DNA of 64,000 bases from positions 186,001 to 250,000 of the forward strand of contig JAIWWG010000028.1 in NCBI GenBank assembly GCA_025435555.1. Direction: 5' to 3'. Positions 45,556 through 56,944 of this stretch are shown here, piece after piece. Under the pieces are notes generated by a model, which did not search any database, was not told where the DNA came from, and worked only from the letters and a program-made list of their open reading frames with translations. The DNA is from Chytriomyces cf. hyalinus JEL632. Taxonomy: Eukaryota > Chytridiomycota > Chytridiomycetes > Chytridiales > Chytriomycetaceae. Every line of letters begins with the position of its first letter. Position 1 is the first letter of the stretch. The position numbers were made by a program, and so were the translations under genes.

Positions 45556-46790
45556 ATGTCTCATCTGAAGGTGTCGTGGGGGGGCGTTGCCGCAGCCATC
45601 AACAACGCATCGGCCACCTTTGGCACGAGTGAAGCAGCCGAGGAGGAAAGCGCCCGCGCTCACTCCCAGGCAGGTCAAGCATCCATCTCAGAACCAGAAC
45701 CAACGACACCGTCCCGCAAACGTAAGAACCCACACGGCGACAACTCAATGGACACGAATACAGAATCAACCTCAAACACACCTTCGAGGCAGAGATTGCA
45801 GCGGCATTCCCGAGTGACTCCTGCAAAACGAATCCGCCTTATCTGGGATAGCGAGTCTGAAGCGGCTCCACCGCTGATGAATCAGCCTCTCGCAAGCACC
45901 GAAGAACGGGCCATGCCGTTGGCAAAAATACTCGAGACACTTGACAAAGAAAGTCTTCTCACTCTCATAAAAAGCCTTGTTGCAAACAACCAACCCCTTG
46001 CCATCCACGTGGCTTCGCTGCTGCCGCGTCCGTCTTTAGAGTCGGCAAATCATCATCTCCAGACTGCCATTGCCCATCTCGATTCCTCTTACCCATACAC
46101 TTCAAAGGGTGTCGACAAGTCTTCCGATTACGCTTTTGGGAGATGCCGAAAGGCACTGGTTTCATTTTTGGATACTGTATCGCTTTACTTGACGCACTTT
46201 ACTGAACCTTGTTTGTGTCTTTTTTTTGTTTTGATTACTGACTTTTTTGTGTTGGGGGCTGATGACTTTCTGTTTTTGCAGGTTCGTATCCACCTAACCT
46301 CACCCATGAATACCCCTCCGACTCATTTGCATTCCTCCAAACCGCATCATCTCTCCTCTCAACCATTCACCGCTTCTCCTCCCCACTACGAAACCACGAA
46401 ACCCTGGACGAAGGATGGCGAACAATTGCACGCGGATATCGCATTGCCATCCAAGAATGCTGTCGCCGTGTAGCACAAGAAGGACGTGTCTTCCCAGCGA
46501 GCCTTGTGGGTAGCTGGTTACGGGATGTGACACTGCTGAGCCATGCTGTGGATACGGTTGCGTCCCAGCAAGGTGAGGAAAATCAAAACTCAAATACAAG
46601 CTTCAGCAGTGAAGGAATGGGATTTGGATTTCGAGAAGCGGTTCAGGAATTTGTGAGGGGAGAGTTGGGTGGCATTGTCCACGCGCATGGAAGCATCAGC
46701 TTTGTAAATGGAAGCCATACTATCGGCGGCGGCAGCAATGAATTGGGCGGCATTTCGAATCTGGTTGTTGCTGGTGCGAATCGACTTTGA
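45556..46790 (+). CDS. STS1: Cut8/STS1 nuclear proteasome tether
   Basis: Exons 45556-46210 and 46282-46790 give 387 residues. Cut8/STS1 anchors 26S proteasomes at the nuclear envelope in fungi. The core is recognisable: LDKESLLTLIKSLV, then HVASLLPRPSLESA, a DSSYPYTSKG..DYAFGRCRKALVSFLD helix pair, and the H-F-T-E-P-C-S-Y-P-P region where the intron falls. The N-terminus is basic with KRKN and AKRIRL stretches that fit nuclear localisation and ubiquitin-acceptor lysines. The C-terminal part is longer and Gly/Ser-rich. The donor GTTTGT was chosen because it alone keeps the family frame. Confidence 0.85.
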
Positions 46791-47066
46791 GACACGTGAG
46801 CATTTTATTTAACCGGATGATTTGGCAAAGGAGCGTGAGGGGAGATTATGATGTATAGAGTGTCGTTTGTGGGCTGTTTTAATTGTGTAAAAGTCGTCTT
46901 CTTTCCTGTACTGAGTTGGTTGTTGGTGCCTCGAATAAATTATTCTTTCAACAAGACGCGCAGCATTCTCGTCATTATATTCGCTTTTGACCGCTGTTTT
47001 ATTGAGCATGTTTTGAATGTCGGTTCACACAGTTGAATGGAACTAAATAAATAATCCGCTTGTTGT

Positions 47067-48604
47067 TTATCTCATGAATTTGTAAGTCAACACTGGCCGC
47101 ATCACAGCAACCACGCGCGCAAATTCCTTGACATCCTCCACAACTGTTTCAATCGCTTTATACGCCTCTGGAGCTTCCTCCAGTAACAACCGCGAATCCT
47201 CGCAGATTACTGTGCCACCCAGGTCCGTCTTTTCAAAGTCCCCTTTGCCGCCAGATTCATTCCGTTTCGACTTTTGCGAAAGAATGGCATGCGCTTTAGT
47301 TCGAGTCCATTTTCGACCGGCGCCGTGGGGAAGGCTGAAGGCGTTTTCATCTTGCGGTCCATACGGTTCAACAAGGTATGTGAAGGCCCCACGAGATCCA
47401 GGGATAGGAACGATGCCGCGGTCAGATGGGGCGGCACCCTTTCTGTGAACCCAGACACTGTCGCCGTTGATTTCCTTAATCTCGACATTGTTGTGGTGAA
47501 TGTCTGGGGTCAAACGATGGGTGGTCAGTTGTTGTTCAAGTCAAAAATGACGACTTTACCTATGACTTTTTGCGCACGTTCTTGCATCCAATCCCCGCCA
47601 TCCGCTTCATCACCGCCCAGCAAAAGCGCCAAAAATCGCTCAGCAATAACTTCTCGATTTACGCGGGCCCAAGCGCACGCGTGATCATGTTTCTCCATGT
47701 ACTCTTCCATTTCTTTAGACCCGGCATCAAACGACACTCCATCTTTAACTCTGTCCCCAGCTGCCTCGAGCGTCTTTTCCAACACGGATTTACCCAAACT
47801 GCGAGACCCAGAATGCACCAACAGCGCCATCCGATCTTTACGCAGACCTAACCGAGTAAACGCGGCTTCATCTTCAACCCGTTCAACAACTTGCAATTCA
47901 GCAAAATGGTTTCCCCCACCAATAGTTCCCAACAATAAGTCGTGTGCAGCAGTGCTGGATATTCCTGCCGCTTCTAACCGCGACGCAGAGGATCCACTCC
48001 ACGGGCCTTCCAACCTGGACAGCTTGGCAACCAGTTTATCCACTCTTGCATCCGATGAAAGCGTTGGGAGAAGGTATAAGCTCATTCCACAGCCGATATC
48101 TCCACCAATAAGTTCCGGGTACACCCGGTCTTTTACCAGGAACGAGGCACCGACAGGAAACCGCAGGCCCGGACATAGATCAGGATATCCCACTGCACGA
48201 ATGACGCCGGGAAGTGTTGCTGTATGATTAAGTTGCTGTAACGCATCCGAGTCTATGAATGTATGGTCTGCCAGCAGTAATACTGGCGCAGGAACACGCG
48301 CAGGTGCGTTAGTTGATGCGTTTTCAGAGACGGCTGTTCCGACGAATGGCTCCCCACACGAGACAAGCACAGTGGATCCTTTCGTTAGGGTGGCAGCAGA
48401 TGTACTTGTGAATGGCTGTCCGTCCGTGTGGAAAAGCAGCTGTGCCTTCTTGAGACGAAGTTTGTTTTTGGCGCATGCGAGGACCTGTTGGATCGCTAGA
48501 TGAGATGAAGACCCGAGCTGTAGCACGAGAGCAGTCCTGATGCTTTGGTTTGCGTTGTTTGCAACGGTGATGGCAATGCTGGTTGGTGGAGGTGGGGTCG
48601 CCAT
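47067..48604 (-). CDS. RtcB-family RNA ligase, release-factor-H-coupled type, with N-terminal beta-grasp-like domain
   Basis: Exons 48604-47560 and 47503-47067 give 493 residues. RtcB joins 2',3'-cyclic phosphate or 3'-phosphate RNA ends to 5'-OH ends using GTP and Mn. Active-site motifs are all present: GGDIGCGM (Asp, Cys), GTIGGGNHFAE (His), LLVHSGSRSLG (His), DIHHNNVE (His, split by the intron), HRKGAAPSDRG and HGAGRKWTR (the guanylylated His). The G-Y-P-D-L-C-P-G and VYPELIGGDIGCGM style resembles the subtype coupled to bacterial release factor H (RtcB2). The first 95 residues look like a ubiquitin- or doublecortin-like domain ending VLVSCGEPF, absent from human RTCB. Confidence 0.9.
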
Positions 48605-48660
48605 ATCTCTTGTTTCTGTTTTAATTTTTTACAGATATTCGGCACAGACAACTTTTGAAA

Positions 48661-49206
48661 ATGGCAAAGGCGGCAGCAAGCTTGACGGACTTTACCAACT
48701 TCCATGGAATGCTCGCTTCTCCGGCAGCCTCTCTTCGATGCATTGCGGCCTTTGCGGGCGCCGCCGTCATCTTCATGCCGTCCAACTACAAACTGAAGGG
48801 TATCTCCGCCTACAACTACACGAACCTCACCCTCATGCTGTACTACTCACTCGTGGTCTCTTCATTCACGGGGCTGTCAACGCTTCTTGGCCTCACCCAC
48901 TTTGTCCGCGCCGAGGAAGCGCTTGAGAAGGGTGTTCAAGGCGCCGACACGCTCGTTACACCCGATATTACGGCATTTCTGCAAGCGAGCCCGGGGCTTT
49001 CTGGAGTCGCGGGAGAGTTGAAAGTGGTGCGTTGGTTCGAGTACAGATTTGTTGTTCCTGGGGTCCATGTGCACATGTTTCACGTGGCGGATTCGCGGCT
49101 TCCAGAGGGGAAGGTGCATTTGGTCGAGATCTTTGACAAGGACACGCTGATTCCGTACATTTACGCTGCGATCGCTGCGTGTGCCGCGTGGATGTGGTTT
49201 GCCTGA
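48661..49206 (+). CDS. Unknown small membrane protein
   Basis: A single exon of 181 residues, divergent from the RtcB gene with only 56 bp between start codons. Hydrophobic segments lie near residues 25-41 (CIAAFAGAAVIFM), 55-80 (LTLMLYYSLVVSSFTGLSTLLG) and at the extreme C-terminus (IPYIYAAIAACAAWMWFA). Between them is a soluble region with an aromatic strand (RWFEYRFVVPGVHVHMFHVAD). I do not recognise the family. High G/C at third positions and the clean frame support coding. Confidence 0.65.
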   Translation: MAKAAASLTDFTNFHGMLASPAASLRCIAAFAGAAVIFMPSNYKLKGISAYNYTNLTLMLYYSLVVSSFTGLSTLLGLTHFVRAEEALEKGVQGADTLVTPDITAFLQASPGLSGVAGELKVVRWFEYRFVVPGVHVHMFHVADSRLPEGKVHLVEIFDKDTLIPYIYAAIAACAAWMWFA

Positions 49207-49298
49207 ATGGCATGTGTGTGTTGACTAATCGAGACTTGGCAGTAAAAATAATGTTCAAGGAGAATATTTATATGTCAAGTCCCACAGGTGTTTTTTGT

Positions 49299-51301
49299 TC
49301 AGTACTCGTCTCCCGCTCTAGTTCTACTCTGACTTTGCGGTGCACGCACTCTAGATCCCATGTATTCCCGGCCATTGCCGCTTCCCCCCGCACCGCCGCC
49401 TGCAGCGTTTCGAGAGTTGCCTGACCTTGGTTTGTATTCATATTCAGCCGTGTGTGTTACAGGGGATCTTGGGTAGTCTCGCCCACTTTGCACTTGCTGT
49501 TGTTGTTGCTGCTGCGCGTGATGATCATTGTATTTGGATCCACCTTGATTTTGTTGCTGAGATCCACCATAGTGCCCGTTGCCACTGTGTTGCGGTTGAT
49601 GCGTGGCGCTGCCTGAGTAGTACTCATCAATCAGGCGATGGGCACCTCGACTACCATTCCAGCTTTCTCCATTCATTCCACCATGACTGTGACCATCTGC
49701 CATAGAATGGCCGCCTCCTCTACTTCCGTTTCGGTTCACGCCTGCAACGTATACCTCAGCCCCGGCACGTACGGCCCTACTTCCATTCCGATTCATTCCA
49801 CTTGCACCAACGTAATCATGTCCAGACCTACTTCCACTTTCACTCACGCCACTCGTTTCAGGATACTCATCCATCCGTCCAGTCTTGCTACCACCACGCG
49901 TGGTTGCACCCGACATTCCACCATACCCAGTGGGCGAAGTAGGAGACATGGTTTCTTCAAGCGGCATAAATTCCCGTTGCATGCCTTTGATGGGGAACGT
50001 ATTGATACCTCCCAATCGCGCTTTTCCTCCAAAACTAGAGTCTCCGTAGGGTAAAACAAAGTATCCAGCCACAAGCATACCTACACCAATTAACCCAAAC
50101 ACGGCGGGAACGGCAACCAGGTATATGGGAGCCGCGGTGCCTAATGTATTCTTGTATTCGCTGAATCCGAGGTAGATTTGAACTGGGATCATGATGGCGT
50201 AGAGAAAGAAACCAAAGTATCGGTGCACTTGGGTCATGATGTTGTTGGGTGTAGATGTGGTTGGGTTGTAACCCGCTTTTGCTGCGAATCCAAATGCAAT
50301 TTGAAGGAGAATTAGGACAATTATTGCCATACCCGCAATCTGAATGACAATGTTTCAGTTTTTATAAGTTTTCTCATGGATTCAAGCAAAGAAACTAGTT
50401 TACCTGATGGAGGGATGCAAAGTGAGGACCCGGCTTGAATAGGAAGGCAATCACGGCTCCAATGATTGACAAGAGTCCAACACCCCCCACCATGATACCT
50501 ATATGAACACTCAGCCAAGTAGAACCCAGTTTCTCACGCATGTACATGGCAAAAAAGATGGCGATTGGTGGAAGGAGTACAAGCGAGATGGACATGATCA
50601 CGGCGTGGATCAGGACAATTGAGGCACGCGACATTCCAGCTGGCAGTGCAACAATGCCCGATGCGCCCTTTGTGATACGGCCTTTGATGCCGTATCTGCG
50701 GAAAGATGGCTTATCAGTCCCCTTCAACAGCATAAAATGTTTTGACGTTTAATGACCTGTTTGCCCCGTGTGGCGAAAGACCAATTGCACCATTGTCGCC
50801 GAAAGTGAGGCTGTCGTCGGACCATGCAAAAATAAACGTGTTTGGAGCCGCATCGAGCCCGATGCTGATGGGTACCCCGCCCGAGCCAGACGCCGCCGCC
50901 GACCGCGTGACCGAGATGGCAATAGTGGCCCATGCGGGTGCTGTACCGTTCAGATCAGTCTTGGTCCATACGCGTGCGGGGTTCGCCTGGATAGATGGAG
51001 ATGGACCCGTCAAGAACGAGCGAGCCTGTGCCACTCCGGATTGGTCGTTGAAGACGACAACAACGTCGGCGGGGCCCATCTGCTGGGTGTCGGACACAGA
51101 GGAGACTCCGAAGCCGAACCAGCCACGCGCGGCAGAGAATAGTGTAAACTCGACTTGGCCAGAGGCAAGATCCTGGGTGACAATGCATCCCTTGGCTGAT
51201 GAGGAGACAGCATCTGCGACTGATTTTCCAGCGCTGTCGAAACAGAATGCGGCACACGCAGTCTGTGCCAGGAGTAGTACAGCTAGTAAGGGGATGCGCA
51301 T
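49299..51301 (-). CDS. DOMON-cytochrome b561 protein
   Basis: Exons 51301-50757, 50695-50404 and 50339-49299 give 625 residues. A signal peptide (residues 1-18, IPLLAVLLLAQTACA) is followed by a DOMON domain of the cellobiose-dehydrogenase cytochrome type (WFGFGVSS, ADVVVVF, FIFAWSDDS) and a b561-like helical bundle with candidate heme histidines (LIHAVIMSIS, SVHIGIM, FASLHQIAGM, QVHRYFGFFL). Such proteins move electrons across membranes, often to reduce metals. The C-terminal 230 residues are Gly/Ser/Asn/His/Gln-rich with repeated N-R-N-G-S-R words and a Gln run. The gene is convergent with 48661-49206. The first intron was placed where a phase-2 junction restores the family sequence. Confidence 0.88.
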
Positions 51302-51770
51302 GGATGGGATGTGATGGTCGCAGTTTCAGTTGTTTAAAATTGAAAAAGGGTTTTAGTTTCAGATTTCAGATTTCAACTGCCAAGGGATGGTGCCACAACC
51401 GTCCATATCACACACATGCTGGCCCAATCCAACTGCATGCGCCATCAGTCTGTCTTGTATGCACATGCATGCAATTGTCCATCTTCCATCGAGACATCCA
51501 TCGAGACAGCACTGGCATCGCATGCAGTGTCACTGCAGACCACCTTTGATGTGAAAGGGCACTTGAATGGAAACACAGGACACTCTCGTCGTAATATCAG
51601 TGCATGTGAGATGATGATGGTTCCCGAGTGTCTATTTTATTTATTTTACTGTTCATAAATATTTAACATAAATATTTACGTCATCCAAATGTTCAAAACT
51701 CTTGTTCAACAGAGCGAGTGAGTGTTCAACACACTCGCTCTTTTTTTTATCCTCCAATCGCACACTCATC
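51302..51770. other. Intergenic region between divergent genes
   Basis: About 470 bp between the DOMON-b561 and Rho genes. Contains ATGCATGC-like words and a CATCGAGACA direct repeat near 51488-51506. No gene seen. Confidence 0.5.
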
Positions 51771-52693
51771 ATGGACCCAAACTACGCACCGCTTATTCCA
51801 GCCCAGAAGGTTGTTGTTGTCGGCGACGGAGCCTGCGGGAAGACAAGTCTCCTCAACGTGTTGATCCGTGGCGTCTTTCCAGAGGTAAGCGATCCTGTAA
51901 ACGGAACCCACGCAGCGCATTGATCTGATCCCCAAAACAAAAAAACGCCAAGTAGATGTACGAGCCCACGATTGTCGAGGTTGAAGACACGTCTCTGTAT
52001 GTGGATGGGCACTCGGTCACGTTAAACTTGTGGGACACGACTGGCCAGGAAGAATACGACAGACTGCGATCACTCGCGTACGGCGGGAACACGAGCGCGG
52101 TCCTGATTGCCTTCGCAGTGGACAGTCCGACATCGCTGGAAAATGTTGAATCGCTGGTACGCTTTTCCCCCCTCTTGTGTGTGATACGTTTATAAATCTT
52201 CTCATTGACACGCAATATTCCGACTTTCCTTTTTCTCAACGCAGTGGTTTCCTGAGGTTGCGCAGTACTGCCCAAATGTGCCCATCTTTCTGGTTGCGTT
52301 GAAAAAGGACTTGAGAAATGATGCCGCAGCCATTGCTGAACTAGCCAGAACAAACATGACGACCGTATCGGAGAGTGAGGTTTGTGAGAAGCCCTTGTTC
52401 TTTGATCCCTTCTCACCTTCAGCAAAACTGACTCGTTCACTCTAAAAACCTCACATCTCTGAAAAAACCAACTCGTCTCCATCTGTATATACTTGTTATA
52501 GGGTAGACGCATGGCAGAGCGAATCGGTGCGAAAGGATATTTTGAATGCTGCGCAAAAGTAAACGAAGGAGTCCACGAAACTTTCCAAGGAATTGCGCGG
52601 GCCACGATCAAGAAGTACCTGCCTGCTCCGCAGTCTTCAGCCGACACGAAGGAGGAGGAAGGCGCTCTCTGCCCGTGCTGTGTGATTCTCTGA
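51771..52693 (+). CDS. Rho-family small GTPase
   Basis: Exons 51771-51884, 51956-52156, 52245-52379 and 52502-52693 give 213 residues. Rho GTPases control the actin cytoskeleton, polarity and wall synthesis. The P-loop GDGACGKTSL, effector YEPTIVE, switch II WDTTGQEEYDRLRSLAY, ALKKDLR and the Rho-typical FECCAKVNEGV are visible. The protein ends in C-C-V-I-L, a CAAX box predicted to be geranylgeranylated. Two departures from ordinary Rho are seen: the effector loop (YEPTIVEVEDT, where Rho has YVPTVFENY) and Thr in place of Ala in D-T-A-G-Q. Which Rho subgroup it belongs to is not clear. Confidence 0.9.
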
Positions 52694-52986
52694 AAAGCGC
52701 GTGTTCAGTTGTGCGAGTCATGATTCCCTTTCCCATAATTTAAAGTCTCTGGTTGTCCAATAAAATGAAGAAGAAGAAGAAAAATAGAGAAGCAAAATAG
52801 AGAAGCAAAATGAGAAGAAAACTTTGGAAAGTGGGTCCCAATGGATTATAAATGTCGGACACAAGAACTTGGATTTGAAATGCGCTTAATTGGTCACACA
52901 AAAAACACAACCCAACAACAACAACGGCCAATTCTCATTTCGCAAAACAAACGAAAAAAAGAAGCTCCAAAAAAACTTGCCCAGAA

Positions 52987-54298
52987 ATGACCCGCCTTGC
53001 CTCAGCTGAGGACTCGAACGCGACAGAATCAGCCTCGCTTATCCCGCAAGCAAAGAAGCCAGTCCCTGTCTATGAGTACTTTCTCGACAAGGGCCTTCTT
53101 CCAGGTATGCATGCGCATGCTTCTTTGGTATAACAACCGCTGTTTCTAACTGGTCCGAAAACGCAGACTTTGTTCTTCGATACGGCATTCGAAGCAAGCT
53201 CAGCGCCACGGCCGCCGAATACGCGGCGCTGACTGTCGCCGAGGAGGCCGACGCCAAGCGCAAGTACATCCGCGCAATCAAAGCACTTCCAGAGATTGCT
53301 CTCAACACAAAAGAAGCCAATGAGCAGCACTACGAAGTCCCAACCGAGTTTTTCAAAACGGTTTGTTTTTTGTCTCCTATGCTCGAAGTTCATTATTAAA
53401 AAAACAAACTCATTCAAATTGCCACAACAAACAGCATCTTGGCCCTCGCATGAAGTATTCGTGCGCCTTTTACAACTATGAAGGCCTGCGACGCGAAAAC
53501 GGCGCCTTGATCCCGAAAGCCAAAACCTTGCAAGAAGCCGAGGACGCCATGCTCGACCTGTACGTACAACGGGCCGAGATCAAGGACGGCATGTCCATTC
53601 TCGAGCTCGGCTGTGGCTGGGGAAGTCTATGTCTCTATCTCGCCGAACGCTTCCCAAACAGCCCCGTAACGGCCCTCTCCAACTCACACGGCCAGCGGAA
53701 ATACATTAACGCTGCAGCAGAGCTAAAAGGCATCCGAAACTTGACAGTTCTCACGGGAGACATGAACCATTTCGAGTTTGAAGGGGAGCTGAAGGGTCGC
53801 GAGTTTGACCGCATCGTGAGCATTGAAATGTTTGAGCACATGAAGAATTATAGCGCGCTTTTTGCCAAAGTGAGTCGATGGCTTGTGCCTGAAACGGGGC
53901 GCATGTTTGTGCACGTGTTTTGCCACAAGTTTCACGCGTATGATTTCGTGACGGAGGAGGAAGGTAGCAAGGATTCTTGGATGGCTCGTTACTTTTTCAC
54001 GGGTGGAACCATGCCGAGCGAGGACTTGTTTCTGTGGTTTCAAGATGACTTGAAGGTTGTGGACAGGTGGACAGTGGATGGACGCAATTACGGGCAGACT
54101 TCTGAGCATTGGTTGCAGCGGTTGGATGCATCCCGAACAGAATCGATTGCCGTCTTGACAAAGGCGTATGGAAGTGAAGAGTTGGGATTCACGTGGTTCA
54201 ATCGTTGGAGAGTGTTTTACCTGTCATGCGCAGAGCTGTTTAACCACGGGAACGGGCAAGTGTGGCCCGTTGTTCATTACCTGTTTAAACGCGCGTGA
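52987..54298 (+). CDS. CFA-synthase/coclaurine N-methyltransferase-like SAM methyltransferase
   Basis: Exons 52987-53104, 53167-53360 and 53435-54298 give 391 residues. The SAM-binding motif ILELGCGWGSLCLYLA, the HYEVPTEFF and YSCAFY blocks, RIVSIEMFEHMKNY and the F-V-H-V-F-C-H-K-F block place it in the cyclopropane fatty acid synthase superfamily. The overall pattern (R-Y-G-I-R near the start, W-R-V-F-Y near the end) is closest to the eukaryotic coclaurine N-methyltransferase-like branch, whose substrates in fungi and algae are mostly unknown. Cytosolic, no signal peptide. Confidence 0.85.
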
Positions 54299-54462
54299 GT
54301 CTCGTGACTTTTTTACTTTTTTAACCGTTAAAATAAACGGATCTGTTTCAAACATAAAAAGTGCGGTGGCGCTATGAAATCAGCTGACAGGTCCCGCAAA
54401 TTTGTTTGAATCATTTCCTGTCCAATGAATCAGCAGCAAACAGAAAAAGACCGCTTATAAAA

Positions 54463-55943
54463 ATGGCTGCTTCCGCGCCAGCGTCAATCTCATCCACAAC
54501 CGATACGCAAGACATGTACAAGGGCACGGAAGACGACAGCAATGCCACTGCTGCCACCACCACAGACTTCCAGACTGTCACAAACGACGAGCCAAGCTCG
54601 CAAGCCAAGATGGCCGAGGCACCGGACCAACCCTTGCAGATATCCAGCGATGATGCCGCCTTCAACGATGCTCCAGACGGGGGATATGACGCTTGGATGA
54701 CTGTCGTTGCGTGCTTTGTTGCGCACATGATTTGTTTCGGGCCAGAGTACAGCTATGGCGTCTTTACAAAGTATTACCTGGACCAAGGCCTGGGATCTGC
54801 GTCCGCCATTTCAATCGTTGGTGGGTGGATAAGTTTCTTTTCCCTTGCCCTTACCGCATAACTAAATTGGAAAACCTCCCCTTTTTTTTTCTTCCGCTTG
54901 ATAAAGGTGGATTGGGAGCCGCATCCGTGAATATTATCGGAATCTTCACCACTACTCTAATGTCCAAGTTTGGATATCAGCGGATAATTATTATTGGAGC
55001 TACTTTATACCTGATGGGATTCCTACTCGCAAGCTTTTGCGGAAAATCTCTGCCCCTCCTGTGCCTGACGCAAGCAATCATGTACGGAGTCGGAGCATCG
55101 TTCGCGTACTACCCGTGTCTATCCATCCCAAACCAGTATTTTGCAAAAAAACGCGGAATTGCAATGGGAATCGGTGTCGCCGGATCCGGCGTGGGCGGGG
55201 TGATTTATTCTCTTGGCACACAACAGTTGTTGAACTCTGTCGGTTTCGAATGGACCATGCGCATCACGGGAATCTTCTCATTCGTGTGTTTATTGGCAAT
55301 TGTTCCGTTTGTCAAGGAACGCATCCCACCCTCGGCGTCTGAATCTAAAGCGGATTTCAGCGTGTTTCGAAACGTCAAGTTCAACATGCTTCTCTTTTGC
55401 ATCCTGTTTTTCTGCCTCAGCTTCTACATCCCTACGTATTACCTGCCAGACTATGCCGTCAGCGCACTTCAGATTGATATTACCTCAGCGTCGTACCTTT
55501 TAACTGCGCATAACGGCTCCGCGATTTTGGGACGGCTTTTGATTGGGTTCATTGCAGACTTGTTTGTCGGACGCATGAATGCGCTTATTGGTGTGATTAT
55601 TTTGCATTCACTGTCGACGCTGATTTGGGTATTTGCAAAGAACGTGCCTGTACTGTACACGTTCACGCTTCTGAACGGGTTCATGTCTGGCGCGTATTGG
55701 GTCGTGTTTCCGGTTGTTGTGGCCGAAATGTTTGGTGTGTCCAAGTTGGGCGGGTTGGTTGGGATTTTGTATACAATGAACGCGTTTGGTGCGTTGTTGG
55801 GTCCTTCGATTGCGGGAGCGTTTAGGGATTCTGTTGGGTATGTGGGGTTGATTTTGTTTTGTGGGGCGTTGACGATGGCTTCGACGGTGTTTGCGGTGAT
55901 GGCGAGGTTTATGTTTGATCGGACTGTGTGGAAGCGGGTTTAG
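54463..55943 (+). CDS. Monocarboxylate-transporter-like MFS protein
   Basis: Exons 54463-54820 and 54907-55943 give 464 residues. The MCT signature D-G-G-Y-D-A-W-M-T-V-V-A at the start of helix 1 follows an acidic Ser/Thr-rich N-terminus of about 70 residues. About 12 membrane segments follow, with NQYFAKKRGIAMGI and GRLLIGFIADLFVGR loops typical of the family. It probably moves a monocarboxylate or related small acid across a membrane with protons; the substrate cannot be read from the sequence. Confidence 0.88.
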
Positions 55944-56485
55944 TGGGGTTTTTTTGGTTTTTTTTGTTTTCTTTTTTAGCTTTCCTTTTTTTTTTCTATC
56001 TATGCTGTGCTGTGTGGAGGTGATTTTTGGACAACTCGACTCTTGAGTTTCAAAAGATGAATTCTCGACACACGAGTGTTTGGGTTCCCTGATGACGCTG
56101 CACGGAGCCAGTTAAATCTGTTTTGGGTGTTTGCGCCAGTGGGTGATGACGCGGTCGTTTCTACAAAGAAGAACGCGCTGCTGCCACTGGAGACGCGGTT
56201 AGCCAGTGTGTACTTGGCACTTGTTTGGAGGCAAGCAGTTACCAGTTTAAATAAAGCTGTGCACGCATATGGCTGACGGGGGGGACAATTTATCAGCCAA
56301 TTTTTCTGCCTTCAGATCCTGCCAAAAATAGAACCACGGACACCCCAAAAAATAACTGGACCGCCTCAAACACACACCAAGCACTCAGACTCAGGTGCGT
56401 GACTTGGACTCCTGCTCGCGAGGACCGCCAGTCTAAACAACACCACCCGTGCTTCTGCATCCGCAATTAACCTCCTTCAATCTAT
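55944..56485. other. Intergenic region, no gene seen
   Basis: About 540 bp with T-rich runs just after the MCT stop (55950-56000), which fit a 3' UTR. A 66-codon frame at 56076-56276 has no motif. Confidence 0.45.
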
Positions 56486-56944
56486 CTAGACATCAACCGT
56501 CAAAACTGTTATCGAAACACCTGCCACTGTGAACGAAAAACAAATGTCTGCGCAGACCGAAACCTGTCCTCCAATGAACCCGCTTGCAACTCCAGTATAT
56601 CCCAAGAAACGCAAGGGGACACCGCATCGCTCGCCCAAAGCCATAACAAGCGATTCCGAACTCACGGCCGTCTTTATCAAATTCCCATTCATTGCATACA
56701 CCCACAATGCGCTCGATCCAAACAGCACAGCAACGACCACCACTACTGCAATCAAGCCCAAGAAACAAGTCCGTCTGAATTTGGACGCTTCGAGCAGCGA
56801 GCCAGATTCGACTCGAAAATTTCTTTCTGAACGAGGGGTTGCGTTTGCAGCTCCTCGACTTGCAAGCGGTTCCACAGAAACAAGCGACCAAAGTTCATCA
56901 TCAGCAGCAGCAGCGTCGTTGTCGTCGTCGTCCAAGATTTCCAT
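56486..56944 (-). CDS. Possible single-pass membrane protein (Coa1-like?)
   Basis: An ATG-initiated frame of 152 residues. An acidic N-terminus is followed by a basic R-R-T and a strong membrane segment (CFLGLIAVVVVVAVLFGSSA), then a domain with LGERCGVPLRFLG, VASGFIGGQV and FTVAGVSI. The order of membrane helix, L-G-x-P, G-x-I-x-G and V-x-G loosely recalls the Coa1 family of cytochrome oxidase assembly factors. That resemblance is weak. It lies antisense to the open frame at 56544-57239; probably only one of the two is a gene. Confidence 0.4.
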   Translation of the reverse strand: MEILDDDDNDAAAADDELWSLVSVEPLASRGAANATPRSERNFRVESGSLLEASKFRRTCFLGLIAVVVVVAVLFGSSALWVYAMNGNLIKTAVSSESLVMALGERCGVPLRFLGYTGVASGFIGGQVSVCADICFSFTVAGVSITVLTVDV

